NCBI RefSeq assembly: GCF_910594005.1
Contig: NC_057815.1
Coordinates: 67,966,052 to 68,030,051, forward strand
From: Cervus elaphus
Lineage: Eukaryota > Chordata > Mammalia > Artiodactyla > Cervidae
Length of the DNA stretch: 64,000 nt
Direction of reading: 5' to 3'
Shown piece by piece: positions 45,001-57,000 of the stretch (within the stretch, counting starts at the first letter, position 1; each line of letters opens with the position of its first letter). The notes under the pieces are model-generated. The model did not search any database. It worked only from the letters and a program-made list of their open reading frames with translations, and was not told the origin of the DNA. The position numbers and the translations under genes were made by a program.

Positions 45001-48000
45001 AAACAGCCACGAAAACAGTAGTATCTCCAAGGAAAGCAAAAAGCTATGCAGAAAAGGAATCCTAACCTATTACATGACTTAATCTGTGAACAGCATTTAT
45101 GATCATATTGTAAACTCCAAATAATGATCTAGCAAAAAATTAAGGTATTATGTAATAACAAATCAATATTGGTCTACTATAACTATATTCAAGAGATGGT
45201 GAAGGAGGAGCAGGAAAAGTAAATGTGAAAGTGATAGGGGATGAATTGGTTAAATCTCATCTTTCATGGTGGGTGAAAAAAGTCAGAAGACTTAATGCTG
45301 AACACTAAAAATAATAATATAAACTTTTCCCTAAGATATAGAGGTGGATACCCAAAAAATCAGCCTAAGGAATTGAAATTCCTGTCTGTCTGTGGGGAGT
45401 GGGAAATGAACAATGTCAGGAGTGTCTCAGAGGAGGGAAAGCAGGACTGCTAAATCTTTTTTTAAAAATTTTAATAACTTACAGAACTCTTTAAACCATG
45501 TGCATATATGACCTTGGTGCAAATATTAGCTTAGTCAACACTGATTGTTGATCGTGCCCAATATACATGTATCTCTAATACATAGGAAATGAGGGGAAGA
45601 GGAACTGTGTGCCAGGTTACCACATCTGCTGTATCTCAGTTGGCAATACTGCCTGTGTATCAGAGCTCCCCGGGATCGCTCTGCTCTGTTATTCATTAGA
45701 AGTACCTGCAGGGCCATACTCTTGGGTAAGATTTATTACAGCAAATGAATACAAAGCAAAATCAGCAAAGGGCAGAGATGAATAGGATGAAGTCCAGAGG
45801 AAATCAAGTGCAGGAGTCTGAGAGTCCTCTCCCACTAAATTCCCACCGGTTGTGCTTAATTCCTTTAGCAACAATGTGATGTGATGTGTGTGAAGTGTTG
45901 TCTGCCAGGGGATCTCACTAGAGACTCAGTGCCCAAGTTTTTTATTAAGGGGCTGATTAAATAGGCACCCTCTGCCTGGTCCATGCCAAAATTCCAGACT
46001 CCTAGAAGAAAAACAGGTATTTAGCATAAACCATGTTGTTTATACAAACAGTTTAGGCATAGTGAGCTACTCTTTATCACTTAGGGAAAGTTTTAATGTC
46101 AGTGTAGGAAACCATTTACCAGCCAACCTCCCACATGCCAGCCAAGAGCCATCCTTTTACACAGGTTTTTCTAAGGATGGCAATCTAAGATCTATATTTC
46201 TTTTCTACACAGAATTTTCTTGTGATTTATCCTGAGAGGTTCAACATAAAAGAAACCAACCTTTGTCTTATTTATTAACTACAAAGGAAGATAATTTACT
46301 CAGGGTTGAGGAAGAGAAGTGAGGGAAAGAAGATGGTTTCTAAAATACCTTGAATAGCAGTGGAGAGTACATGACCAATATCATACATTTTAGTTGATGG
46401 ACAGTTTTTGAGAATGATGGAAAATGTCCGCCCTCCTGCCCTTTTTCTAGATGTGTCTCTGTGCTACAGCAGAGATGCTATTTGCTTTGACATAGGCTAA
46501 GGTTTTTCATGTACACCGAATGAATGATGCTCCCATCTCTTCAGAAATCAGTTATAAATTTCCTTAGTCATGTAATTGACTGGAAACGTTCTTGTTCCAC
46601 TTATTGAAAATCCTTCTAGGTACCAGTGGAATTAGAACTGAGGCTATATTAGAACACATTGTGATGGCTTCTAATGCATTTTATCCCCCAAAATTGCCAA
46701 GAAATTATCCTCTGAATTGTAGAGGCAAGTTTCTTTTCTATATTGCATTGCAAGTGGTGACGTGTGGCTGAGTTTCTATGAGAACATCATTTTTTTGGAA
46801 TGAGCCAAAAAAGACTTAATGACTTTCATTCATAAATAATTCAAATTCTGCCATGGATTCTGGCTGTACAGGTTTCTTTCTTTTGCTCACTGTTACCAAA
46901 ATGGGATTTACTAAACTAAGTATAAGCGAGCTATTTAGCTAGATATCCTGTTAATTTCTTCTTGCTTCAATTTGTATTTTTAAAATTAGGTGTCATGTTT
47001 GATTTGTAGGCTGGCAGGCTGTGAGAATCTTATTACAGCATGCTGCCAGTAGTAATTTCTCAAAGAAAATTCTTGTTTTTATGAGACACAAAGGGGAGAA
47101 GCCTTGATTTGAGTTTTAAGCACTTGAAGTATGACTGTTTTAGCTCATGTATTTTCTCCCAACAGACTTCACAGAGTAGTTTTTCTTTTATGTGTAATAG
47201 CATGTAGAAATACAAAATTAAGTTTGATGAATTATATTTTTGTGTTCCTTTAAAATCTCATGTTTTACAGATATTTATTCCATCTCTTTATTTCTCGTCC
47301 GCAGCATCTCTGAACTTGTGCTCAATCAGAGAGTTAAATAATATTAAGATTTCTTCTCTGTCCTTCAGTAAAATCTATACTAAAGCCAAATGAATTTTGG
47401 ATTGTCTGCTGGTTTGTAATTTTTATGACATATGATATTTGTTCACTTGATCCGAAAAAATTTGAGTTGGACGTATGATCTATAAAAAGGCAGGTTTATC
47501 AGATTATTTCTGTACCCTGTTTCACTTAACCTACATTCACATAATCACTTAAATTTGAGAAAAAAAATTTACAGAATCTATTCACATGGTTAACAGTGAA
47601 AGAGGTACTCATTGAAAAGTCTCATTCCCACCCATGTCCCTTAGCCTTTTCCTGGGTGTACCATAGTTTGTTTAACCAGTCCGGTGTAAGTGAGCTCTTG
47701 AGTTATATTTTTATAGTTGCAAATGTGCTGCAGTGAATAACCTTGTATATTATTTCATGTCTGTGCATATAAGGAAAAATTCCCAGAAGTGGGAAGTTGA
47801 ATCCAAGATGCTAAGTTATCTTCTGTAGGTGTTACACCATTTTGAACTTCTACCAGCAGTGTGTGTGAGAGAATCATTTGCCTTTAATTAGCACAGTATT
47901 TGGGAACCTTTATAAACCTCTACAGATGAGGGAAATTGAAGCAGGCTTTGTCCAAAGTCACGTACCTAACTGGTGATAAGACTCAGTTTTTAATTCAAAA

Positions 48001-51000
48001 TATTCTTTCCAAAAGACTACACTGAATCTGCTGTTTATCTTACTTAAGGTGTGCTGGTAAAATGTAAAATGTCGGGAGACAAAAATGTATTAAAGTAGAC
48101 CATCCTTTTGTTAGTGTGTGGATGGATATTGTCTGAGTTTTGTAGTCGCAAAGTGATAGGACGAACAGATGAAATTCCTTTCTGTTCCCACATTTGGGTA
48201 AAATGGGGATGGGATATTTGAGTTCACACTACAGTCTCTACAACCCATGTCAGTGTTCTGCCCTTGTAGATTTGACTTTTCAGCATGGAGACTGGCTACA
48301 TCATATGATTACCACTTGATTGTAGTGACCTAGTTTCCTTCAAATTTATTTTCAAGTGTTTTGTTGTTTAGCTGTCCAACATCAGGAGAGAGAATAAATA
48401 TTATGCATACTTGAGGATGCTCTTAAGGAAGTAGTTCACTTACTTTTAGTAAGATGCCATGTCTTTTAATGCACAACTTACCATTTGTTTTACAGTGGAA
48501 GATTGACGATAAGCCTGTAAAAATTGACAAATGGGATGGATCAGCTGTGAAAAATTCTTTGGATGATTCTGCCAAAAAGGTACTTTCTTGGGGGCAGAGG
48601 TGAGGGACGGTGTCCGTTAGTTCGTGTATAATTGATGGCACATCTCTTGCAGGACTTTTTCTTTCTGTGCATTGGAATGAGTTTAGTTTTCAGTATTAGG
48701 AATTGAGACAGAAAGCATTTTCTGAACCTTGCAGTATATATAGGGGAACATGTGTTAAAATACAATTATTACTTCCTTCAAATTTCTCTTCAAATTCTTT
48801 ATTTTTGAATTCCAGAAAACTAGTAATCTGTTGTTTTTGAGATTAATTAGCCTAGAGGCAAGAGGGTTGAGGGAATATAGGATGGTCATGCATAATTGAT
48901 CATCTCTCTATTTTAAAAGGGAAAAGAAAATTTTAGCTTCAGTCTAAAGAAGAAGATAAGGATTTAAAGAAATGTGCCAGAAGTTGATGAGCTTTTTCTC
49001 TGCGATTTTTGTAAACACATTGAGTCTTTTTTTTTTTGCTCCAAGTGGCAAAATCCTGATTGGAGAGAACTACTTGGTCATTTAAATGATTAACTTAACT
49101 TTCATCATGGAAACAGAGAAGGCAATGGCTCCCCACTCCAGTACTCTTGCCTAGGAAAATCCCATGGATGGAGTAGCCTGGTAGGCTGCGGTCCATGGGG
49201 TCGCTAAGAGTTGGACACGACTGAGCGACTTCACTTTCACTTTTCACTTTCATGCATTAGAGAAGGAAATGGCAACCCACTCCAGTATTCTTGCCTGGAG
49301 AATCCCAGGGACGGGGGAGCCTGGTGGGCTGCCGTCTGTGGGGTCTCACAGAGTCGGACACAACTAAAGTGACTTAGCAGCATCATGGAAATTAAGAAGA
49401 AAAGCAGGTACAAGGAGGGAAGTAGTCCTACTAACTTGGTTCCTTGTTCTTCTCACTAGGTACTTCTGGAAAAGTACAAGTATGTGGAGAATTTTGGTTT
49501 AATTGATGGTCGCCTCATCATCTGTACCATCTCCTGTTTCTTCGCCATCGTGGCTTTGATTTGGGATTATATGCATCCCTTCCCAGAGTCCAAACCTGTT
49601 CTGGCCTTGTGTGTTATATCATATCCTTTAAGCTCAGGTTTGTTTTCTACTGACAGTTTTTTTTTAAATCTCTACTGATATTCTTCTCTGAAAGTGAAAG
49701 TTAAGTCGCTCAGTCGTGTCTGACTCTTTGCGACCCCATGGACTGTAGCTTACTAGGCTCCTCCGCCTATGGGGTTTTCCAGGCAAGAATACTAGAGTGG
49801 GTTGCCATTTCCTTCTCCAGGAGATCTTCCCAACCCAGGGATTGAACCTGGGTCTCCCGCATTGTAGGCAGATACTTTACCATCTGAGCCACCAGGGAAG
49901 TTCTTACCAAAAAAAAACAAACTTTCACCTTGGGGCCGCTAATGTTAAGATTTAACATTATGAAATGTAAGCATCTGTAAATTTGTTATAATTATTGATA
50001 TTTTAGATTCAATATGGTTATTTTTAATTCTGTTATTAATGTAGACATTATAATCTAAGTGTGAGCACTTAGTAGCAAAACACACAGCCAGGCTTCCCTG
50101 ACCTTCACTATCTCCTGGAGTTTGCTCAGACTAATGTCGATTAAGTTGGTGATGCCATCCAGCCATCTCATCCTCTGTGTACAAACTGATCTCAAATCAT
50201 AGTCCCAGAATTTGCATCTTGACTCCTTTCAGTATCACACAAACAAACCCATTATGAACTTTTTCACAATTAAGGCAGTTCAAAGAATATGCTATGGGTT
50301 CTAGAGACAGTTCCCAAAGGAGTTCCAAAGAGGTTTGAACAATGACAGCAACCTTATTATAATTATATGGCCTCTCAAGAAACTGCCTTAATGGAATTTC
50401 TTTTGTTTGGTTATACTTGTTTAAAACAAAACAGGATCTTGTCATTTTTATAATCATACCATTTTTATACATAATAGTAATGAGTACCATTATAAATGTC
50501 TTCTGTGTGCTATACTCTTAAGTGTATATATAGCATCACTAAATCTAATGACAATTCTAAAAATCTGTTTAATTGCCATTTTAGAGGCAACAGTGTTAAG
50601 CCTTGGAGTAAGGAGTAATTTGTCGAAATTACATTGGTTAAAAACTAGAATTCAAATTTAGGACTGCTTTACTCCAAAGCTCATTGACTTTGCACTATTT
50701 AAATGATATATGTACACAGAGTTCTTATGCCAGTTTTTGGCACACAGGAACCCAAATATGGTAGCTAGTACTGTCAAAAACTGAGTTTAATAATAAGCCT
50801 ATATGTATGTATGAAGTAATTGTTCTTACAGTAAGCTAAACTGTTGTAATCACCCAGCTGGCTTACTTAGTAGAGCATGGGACTCTTTAGTAAACTGCTT
50901 TAAAGTCAGTTTCCCTTTCTTTTAATCACCCTTGAAATTGGTTGTGTGGTCAAGTCCACTGTGGTTATTTGTTTTTTATCGTATGGAGAAATAAACACTG

Positions 51001-54000
51001 GTCTTGACAAACTGGGTAGTAGAGGATCTTCTTATATATGTTGTCCTTGAACAGAAGAGAGAGAGCTGGTTTATGCCCTCTACCTTTTTCTTTTCTTCCT
51101 GAGATGGTCTTTGCAGAACTAACCAGAGAGATCCTTGCTTCTCTTGCAATAAACATAAGGATGAATACAAAGTAATTACAATTTCAATAATTTTACAGCA
51201 AGAAAAAACTGTGTTCTTTAGGACTATTACGCAAGTTTTTGTAGCCCTTGCTTGTCAGTTTGTGTTATTTCTCTTTTGTGTGTATGTTGTGTATTTTCCC
51301 CTTAACTTTATCTGCACCTATTTTGTGATGATGGGGATCCTGACCATTTATACTTCGTATAAGGAGAAGAGCATTTTTCTCGTGGCCCACAGGAAAGATC
51401 CTACAGGCATGGATCCTGATGATATCTGGCAACTGTCATCCAGTCTCAAGAGGTATGACTATCCTCACGGATTCCTAAATCCTGAGGTTGGGTTTTCTCT
51501 GCGTGTTTAGTCATTATCAACAGACTATTATATGTCTACTCTTTGCAGATTAGAGTGCTAGTCATATAAAGTGAAGAAAGGATTATGAATGAACTAGAAG
51601 ATTTTTCCTGTTGCACTTCTGAGATTGTATTGTCACAGAAGTGCTCTGAGGATGAATTGTGGGAGAAAGTAACTTTGGTGGAAGAATGAAGAACAGTTCT
51701 GTTTCCTTGTGGCCAATAAACGGAGCCAATTAGAGAGCAGAACTATAAACTATATAAAACTATAAAGGCCAGAAGTATGAAGTCAGTTGTCTTTGAAGAA
51801 CCACCTTAGCTTCTGTGTCTTCTGTGATCCTGACTGCAGTCTGTGCAATCAGAAATCTCTGAAGCAATGCACTGGGCAACTCAGAGAAGCACAATTCAGT
51901 CTGTTTCTGACCAATAATAGGTGTAACTTTGTGCAACTGACATCTCAGGTCTTCTAAGTATCCAGAACTGGATTCAAATTCCAGCTCATCTCTAGCTGTG
52001 TGACTTTTGGTATATTGGGTAAACTAGTTGAGCTTTAGTAGGGTAAAAATGACTTGTAGAGTTGTTGTGAGGTTGCCAACTGGTATATATAGTTGACTTT
52101 TGAACAACAGGAGTTTGAACTGCATGGATCCACTTATATATGGAGTTTTTCCTTTCAGTAGTAAATACTGAAGTACTGCATGATCTATTATTGGTTGAAT
52201 CCACAGATTTCGAACTGTGGATACAGAGGAACCTTCTATATGGAGGAGTAACTATAAGTTATATGTGGATTTTCAACTGCACAGAGGGTCAGCAACCTTA
52301 ACACTGCCCCCTTGTTGTTCAGCTGTACACCAAGCATTATGATAACAAGTATCTACTGAGCATTTACTATGTATTGAGTATTGTGCCAACTGCATTGTCT
52401 CATTTAAACCTTAGAACAACCCATTTTAAAGATAAGAACGCAGGCTCAAAGGGTATAATTAATTTTTCCATGGTTATAGAGCCCAGAAGTGAATTTAGCC
52501 CATGGCTGAACTCACGCTCTCAGTCACTATCCTAAATACACATGGTAGTGTTCCTAGCACATAGTAGGCTCTCCAGTTACTCACATATATGAAGGTAAGC
52601 GTGGCATCAGTGCCATACAGCCTCTCATTACCAGCTTGTGGAGATGCCTGTGAGAAGGAGCTGGGCTTCATTCTGATGTTGCACTGGAGTTCTTATCTCC
52701 TGGCAGGACTCATAGCTGCCGTTTTGGTCTCAGCTGTCCTAAATCTATACTCTGTATCAGAGCACTAAAGCAGAATTGGAGAATTCTGGACCCAAGCAGC
52801 ATCTTGATTTCATTATATACATTCTGACTTAAATATTTTTTTTACCAGCCTTATTGAAATACAGTTTCCACACCATAGTGCACCTATTTAAAGTAGTTCA
52901 GTGGTTTCTTATGTTTTTAAAAATGTTTGCAGTCATCACCACAGTCAACTTTAAAACATTTTTATCCTCGCCAAAAGAAACTCTGTACCCTATAGATAAG
53001 TCATTTCCCTATCCCCTCATTCTCCCAAACCTTAGGTAACCACTAATCTGCTCTCTGTCTCTATATATTTCCCTCTTTTGGATATTTCATACAGATGGAA
53101 TCACACAATATGTGATCTTTTGTAGCTGGCTTCTTTCACTTAGCATAATATTTTCAAGGTTCAAACGTATCAATATTTTATTCCTTTTTGTGCCAAATAA
53201 TATTCCATTGCATGGATATACTACATTTTTCTTAATCCACTTACTAGTTGAGGGCCATTTTAGTTGTTTCCACCTTTTGGCTGTTAAGAATAATGTTGTT
53301 ATAAACATTTATATATAAGTTTTTGTGTGGATAAACATTTTAATTTCTCATATACCTAGGAGAAGAATTGCTGGGTCATATGGTAACTCTTTGAGGAATT
53401 GCCAGACTCTTTTCCAAAACAGCTGCACCATTTTACATTATACTGCTAGTCCCACTAGCAGTATATGAGGGTTCTGATTTTTTTTTTTTTTTCCCCACAT
53501 TCACTGCTGACTTTTATCAACTGCCACATTGTTGGTGCCTGTGGAGAGGAAATATGCCACCTCTGTTCATTCTCCTTGTAGTTAAATACAGACTCACTTC
53601 TCTTTGCTTGGAGATGGCTCCTGGTTCATTGGCACTCTCTTTAACATAGCTCCTTTCAGAAGGCTTAATCAATGATTTCAGTATCCCAGTAGATGATTGT
53701 TCCAAGATGCTGGCCTCTTAGTTTTACTTTCTCTCCTCTGATTATCTTGTTTTCTGCAGTGTCTTAAATACTTACTTTCTATTAGACATACCCTAGATCT
53801 TGGTATTATTGATAACTAATTTCATTTTTTAAATATCTCTCTCTCTGACCATTGCTTTATATTTTTCTAGTTTGTCTCCTTCTTGTTCTCTTGCCCCAAC
53901 AGTTCTTCAGCCCCAGTGGCATCCATAATCCTTGAGCCCACTATCTTTTTCCCTGGCCCTCTTCTCTTCATTGTCTCACTTGTTCCTTACCTAGCTTAGC

Positions 54001-57000
54001 TTCCATGGCATTTCTATATTCCAGTTACTCTCTTACTGTCCTTGAGGATCTTTCCTACCTTCTCTGTTCTCAAACTTCTTGCTCTCCTCCCCCACTTCAC
54101 TCTCAGCTTCTTTTGTTTCTGGGGAGAGAGCAGCAGCCGCAAGTCTCCCATCTTTATCCACTTGCAGCACTCATTACACTCTGCCTTCTTCCTCAGTTCC
54201 TATCCAAAGCCTGCACTCCATTCATCCACTTGATTCTGTCCCTTCTTGATTACTTGGTGTTTCCCTCTCTGCTGGGTCATTTTTTCCTGGCATACAAATA
54301 AGTTGTAATTTGTCCCAACTGAAAAACTTGTTTTTCTTTTCCCTTGTCCTCCTCATGTGGTCTTCTCAATCCTTTTGTTGTCTTCTCCCATCATCTCTTG
54401 GATTTGCTTTTCTTCAGTTCTCTTTCCTCATCCTATTTGACCTGTCACATTTGACACAGTGAATAATTCTCTCCTTGTTATACTTTTTTTAAAAACTAGA
54501 CTTCTAGGATACCATAGTCTTATAATTCTTATCTTTGTGTGTCTGTTCCTTAGTGTCCTATGTGATTCCTTATCCCCTTTCTCTAAATTTGAAATGCCAC
54601 TAGTGCCTATTCCTAGCATCTCTTCTCTGTCTGTATTCACTCACTAGGTGTGTTCCTAGCCAGACTTTCAGGACTTTAAATACCATTTGTAATAATGAAG
54701 ATTTCTAAATCTGTGTTTTCATCCTAGACCTCTTCTTCAAACTCCAGTTATGTCCCAGCTTTCTATTTGACATTGGATCCTACTAAGCATCTCAGAATTA
54801 ACATATCTAAAACCTAACTCTGCTATCCCTCATCTAAACCTGCTTTTCCTCATTTTCCTCATCTCAGTAAAGGGCAGCTCCATCCTTTTTCTAGATACTC
54901 AGATCAGAACTCTGGAATCGTTTTGCCTCCTCTGTCTCTTAGTCCTTTGAATAGGTTGTCAGCAAATTCTGTCAGTTCTACTTTCTAATTATATTCATTC
55001 GGACCACTTAATATCTCCACCGTGGCCATCATCTCTCAATTAGGTTACTGCAATAATGTCCTAATGGACCTCTGCAGCTGCTCTCTCTGCCCATAGTCTA
55101 TTTCCAATACAGTGCGCAGAATGATCCTTTTAAAACATAAGGCAGATCAACTCAACCCTCAGCTCAAAATCCTCTCACGCAGAGAAAAGCTAAAATCCTA
55201 AGCATAGCTTAGAAGTCCGTACTTATGTAGCTGCACCCTCCACACATTTGCAGACACACCACAGCCTGTGGCTCTCATCTTCTCCCTCTCCATTCTGTTT
55301 GCATTGGCCTGCTTTCTGTTGTTCAGACATTCTGGGCATGTGCTTGCCTCAGGGCCTTTGCATTTACTGTGTCCTGCCTGGAATACACTTTTTCCAGATA
55401 GCTTGTTCTCTCACCTTCTTTTAGGCTATACTCAAACATCTGCTTCGTGATGACTTTCCATATTTAAAAGAACATTATAATTTTTATTTTATTGTTGGTT
55501 CCCTCACACACACTAAAAGTCTCAAAAGACAGAGATTTGTCTGTTGTATTCATTGATGTATATCCTTAGCATCCAATACTGCCTAGTCCTGAATAGTGGT
55601 TGGTCCTGAGTAAATATTTGTTGAATTAATGAGTAACTATTTTTTAAAATAAATTAGATTGTGTCCTGCCTTTATAGCCATGGAACTGGACTCAAAAGTC
55701 CAAAAATCACTGTGATATCAGTTGGAAGCAGTTGAGCAGAGCTTGAAAAAAATTTTTGAGGTTTTGAAAGTTTTCAAGGACCTTTACTCCTGTCTACCCA
55801 GGTTGAAAGTAACTGGCTACACAACAATTTATCGAGCTATGATTTTTTTTTTTTTGAGCACTGGTTAATGATAGGCACTGTTATATCAGTGATCCTATAT
55901 AGTGGGTGGGACTTTCCCTCTCTTAAACATGCAGGGAAAAATCTGAGGCTCAAGCATCTGCTTCGTCTAAAGGTAATATCAACCTGACAATCCACTGAAT
56001 ATGCCCTAATTAAATGGAGACAGAAACAGGTAGGGATGGCGGGGGAGGAACATTGGCCTGCCAGGGGTTGATGTCATAAACCCTCTTGAATGAATGGAGA
56101 TAGTAAAGGCCTTCAGGATACCTTAAGGTGTACCTAAACGGGATCTCTGGAATTCATGGAGTAAAAGATACTGCTGGCCTGGGATCAGAGCAGAACCTGA
56201 AGCTAGGTTGATTACAGGGAGCAAGGACCCAGCAGCCTGGAATTGGGGAACATCTATGAAAGCAAGGGTTCTTCATTTATTCATTGTGATTTGATTACCT
56301 ATTAAATACCAATCTAAGAAAACAAGACAAAATCTTTCCCCTCAAAAACCCCTGAAACTAGTAAAGAACACAAATATGTGATTATCATTTCAATAGATAA
56401 TTGAATTGACAGCACAGGAGTCTATCATTAGACCTAGCAGATGATGGGCACTCAGTATTTGGGTTGATTGATGGATGGTGTATGTATGACAAAGGCAAGA
56501 CATCTAACTCAGTTTGGGAAGGTTTTCCCAGAAAAGTTTATGCCCAGTATAGTATTAACAAATGGGACCTAATCAGGTAAGACTGGAGAGTAGTGTCTAC
56601 TGGCCATATCCTTCTACCATAACAGCAAAATAAAGGGCAGAAGTGAGAGAAGATAGTCCATGTGATTTAGCAGTGTATGAAAAGGTAAAGGAGGCACATA
56701 GTACTTAAATCAGGGGGGTCATAGCAGCACCTACAAATCAGATTTTTTATCCTGAAGGTCCCCTGATTTTTTTTTTTTTTTTGGAAAGGATAATGCTGTA
56801 TGTTCCCTACATCACCAGTAGCTAGCTCAGTGCTATTCTTCAAAAACTCTTGGTGCTCTGTTTTTACTGACTGAATGTCTGTCTTTGGTTTTTGGTTTGT
56901 CATCTTTGCTTAGGTTCGATGATAAATACACTCTGAAACTGACCTTCATCAGTGGAAGAACGAAGCAGCAACGGGAAGCTGAGTTCACCAAGTCCATTGC

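Larger units (their letters stand above)
49621..51317 (+). other. SPCS2: SPCS2 intron 3, U12-type AT-AC intron
   Basis: The donor is ATATCCTTTAA (49621-49631), a full match to the minor-spliceosome consensus. The branch-site element CCTTAAC (51300-51306) has its likely branch adenosine at 51305, 12 bases before the intron end. The intron ends CAC. Splicing ATC|C gives Ser120 and restores ...CVISYFVMMG..., the family sequence. The intron also holds an antisense Bov-tA SINE, a BovB tail fragment and a MIR. Confidence 0.93.

Noticed and set aside
49637..51225. Alternative GT-AG splice pair in SPCS2 intron 3 (CTCAG|GTTTGT with TTTAG|GACTATT)
   Set aside because: It would insert unrelated residues and lose the family sequence at VISYFVMMG, while the AT-AC pair fits exactly.
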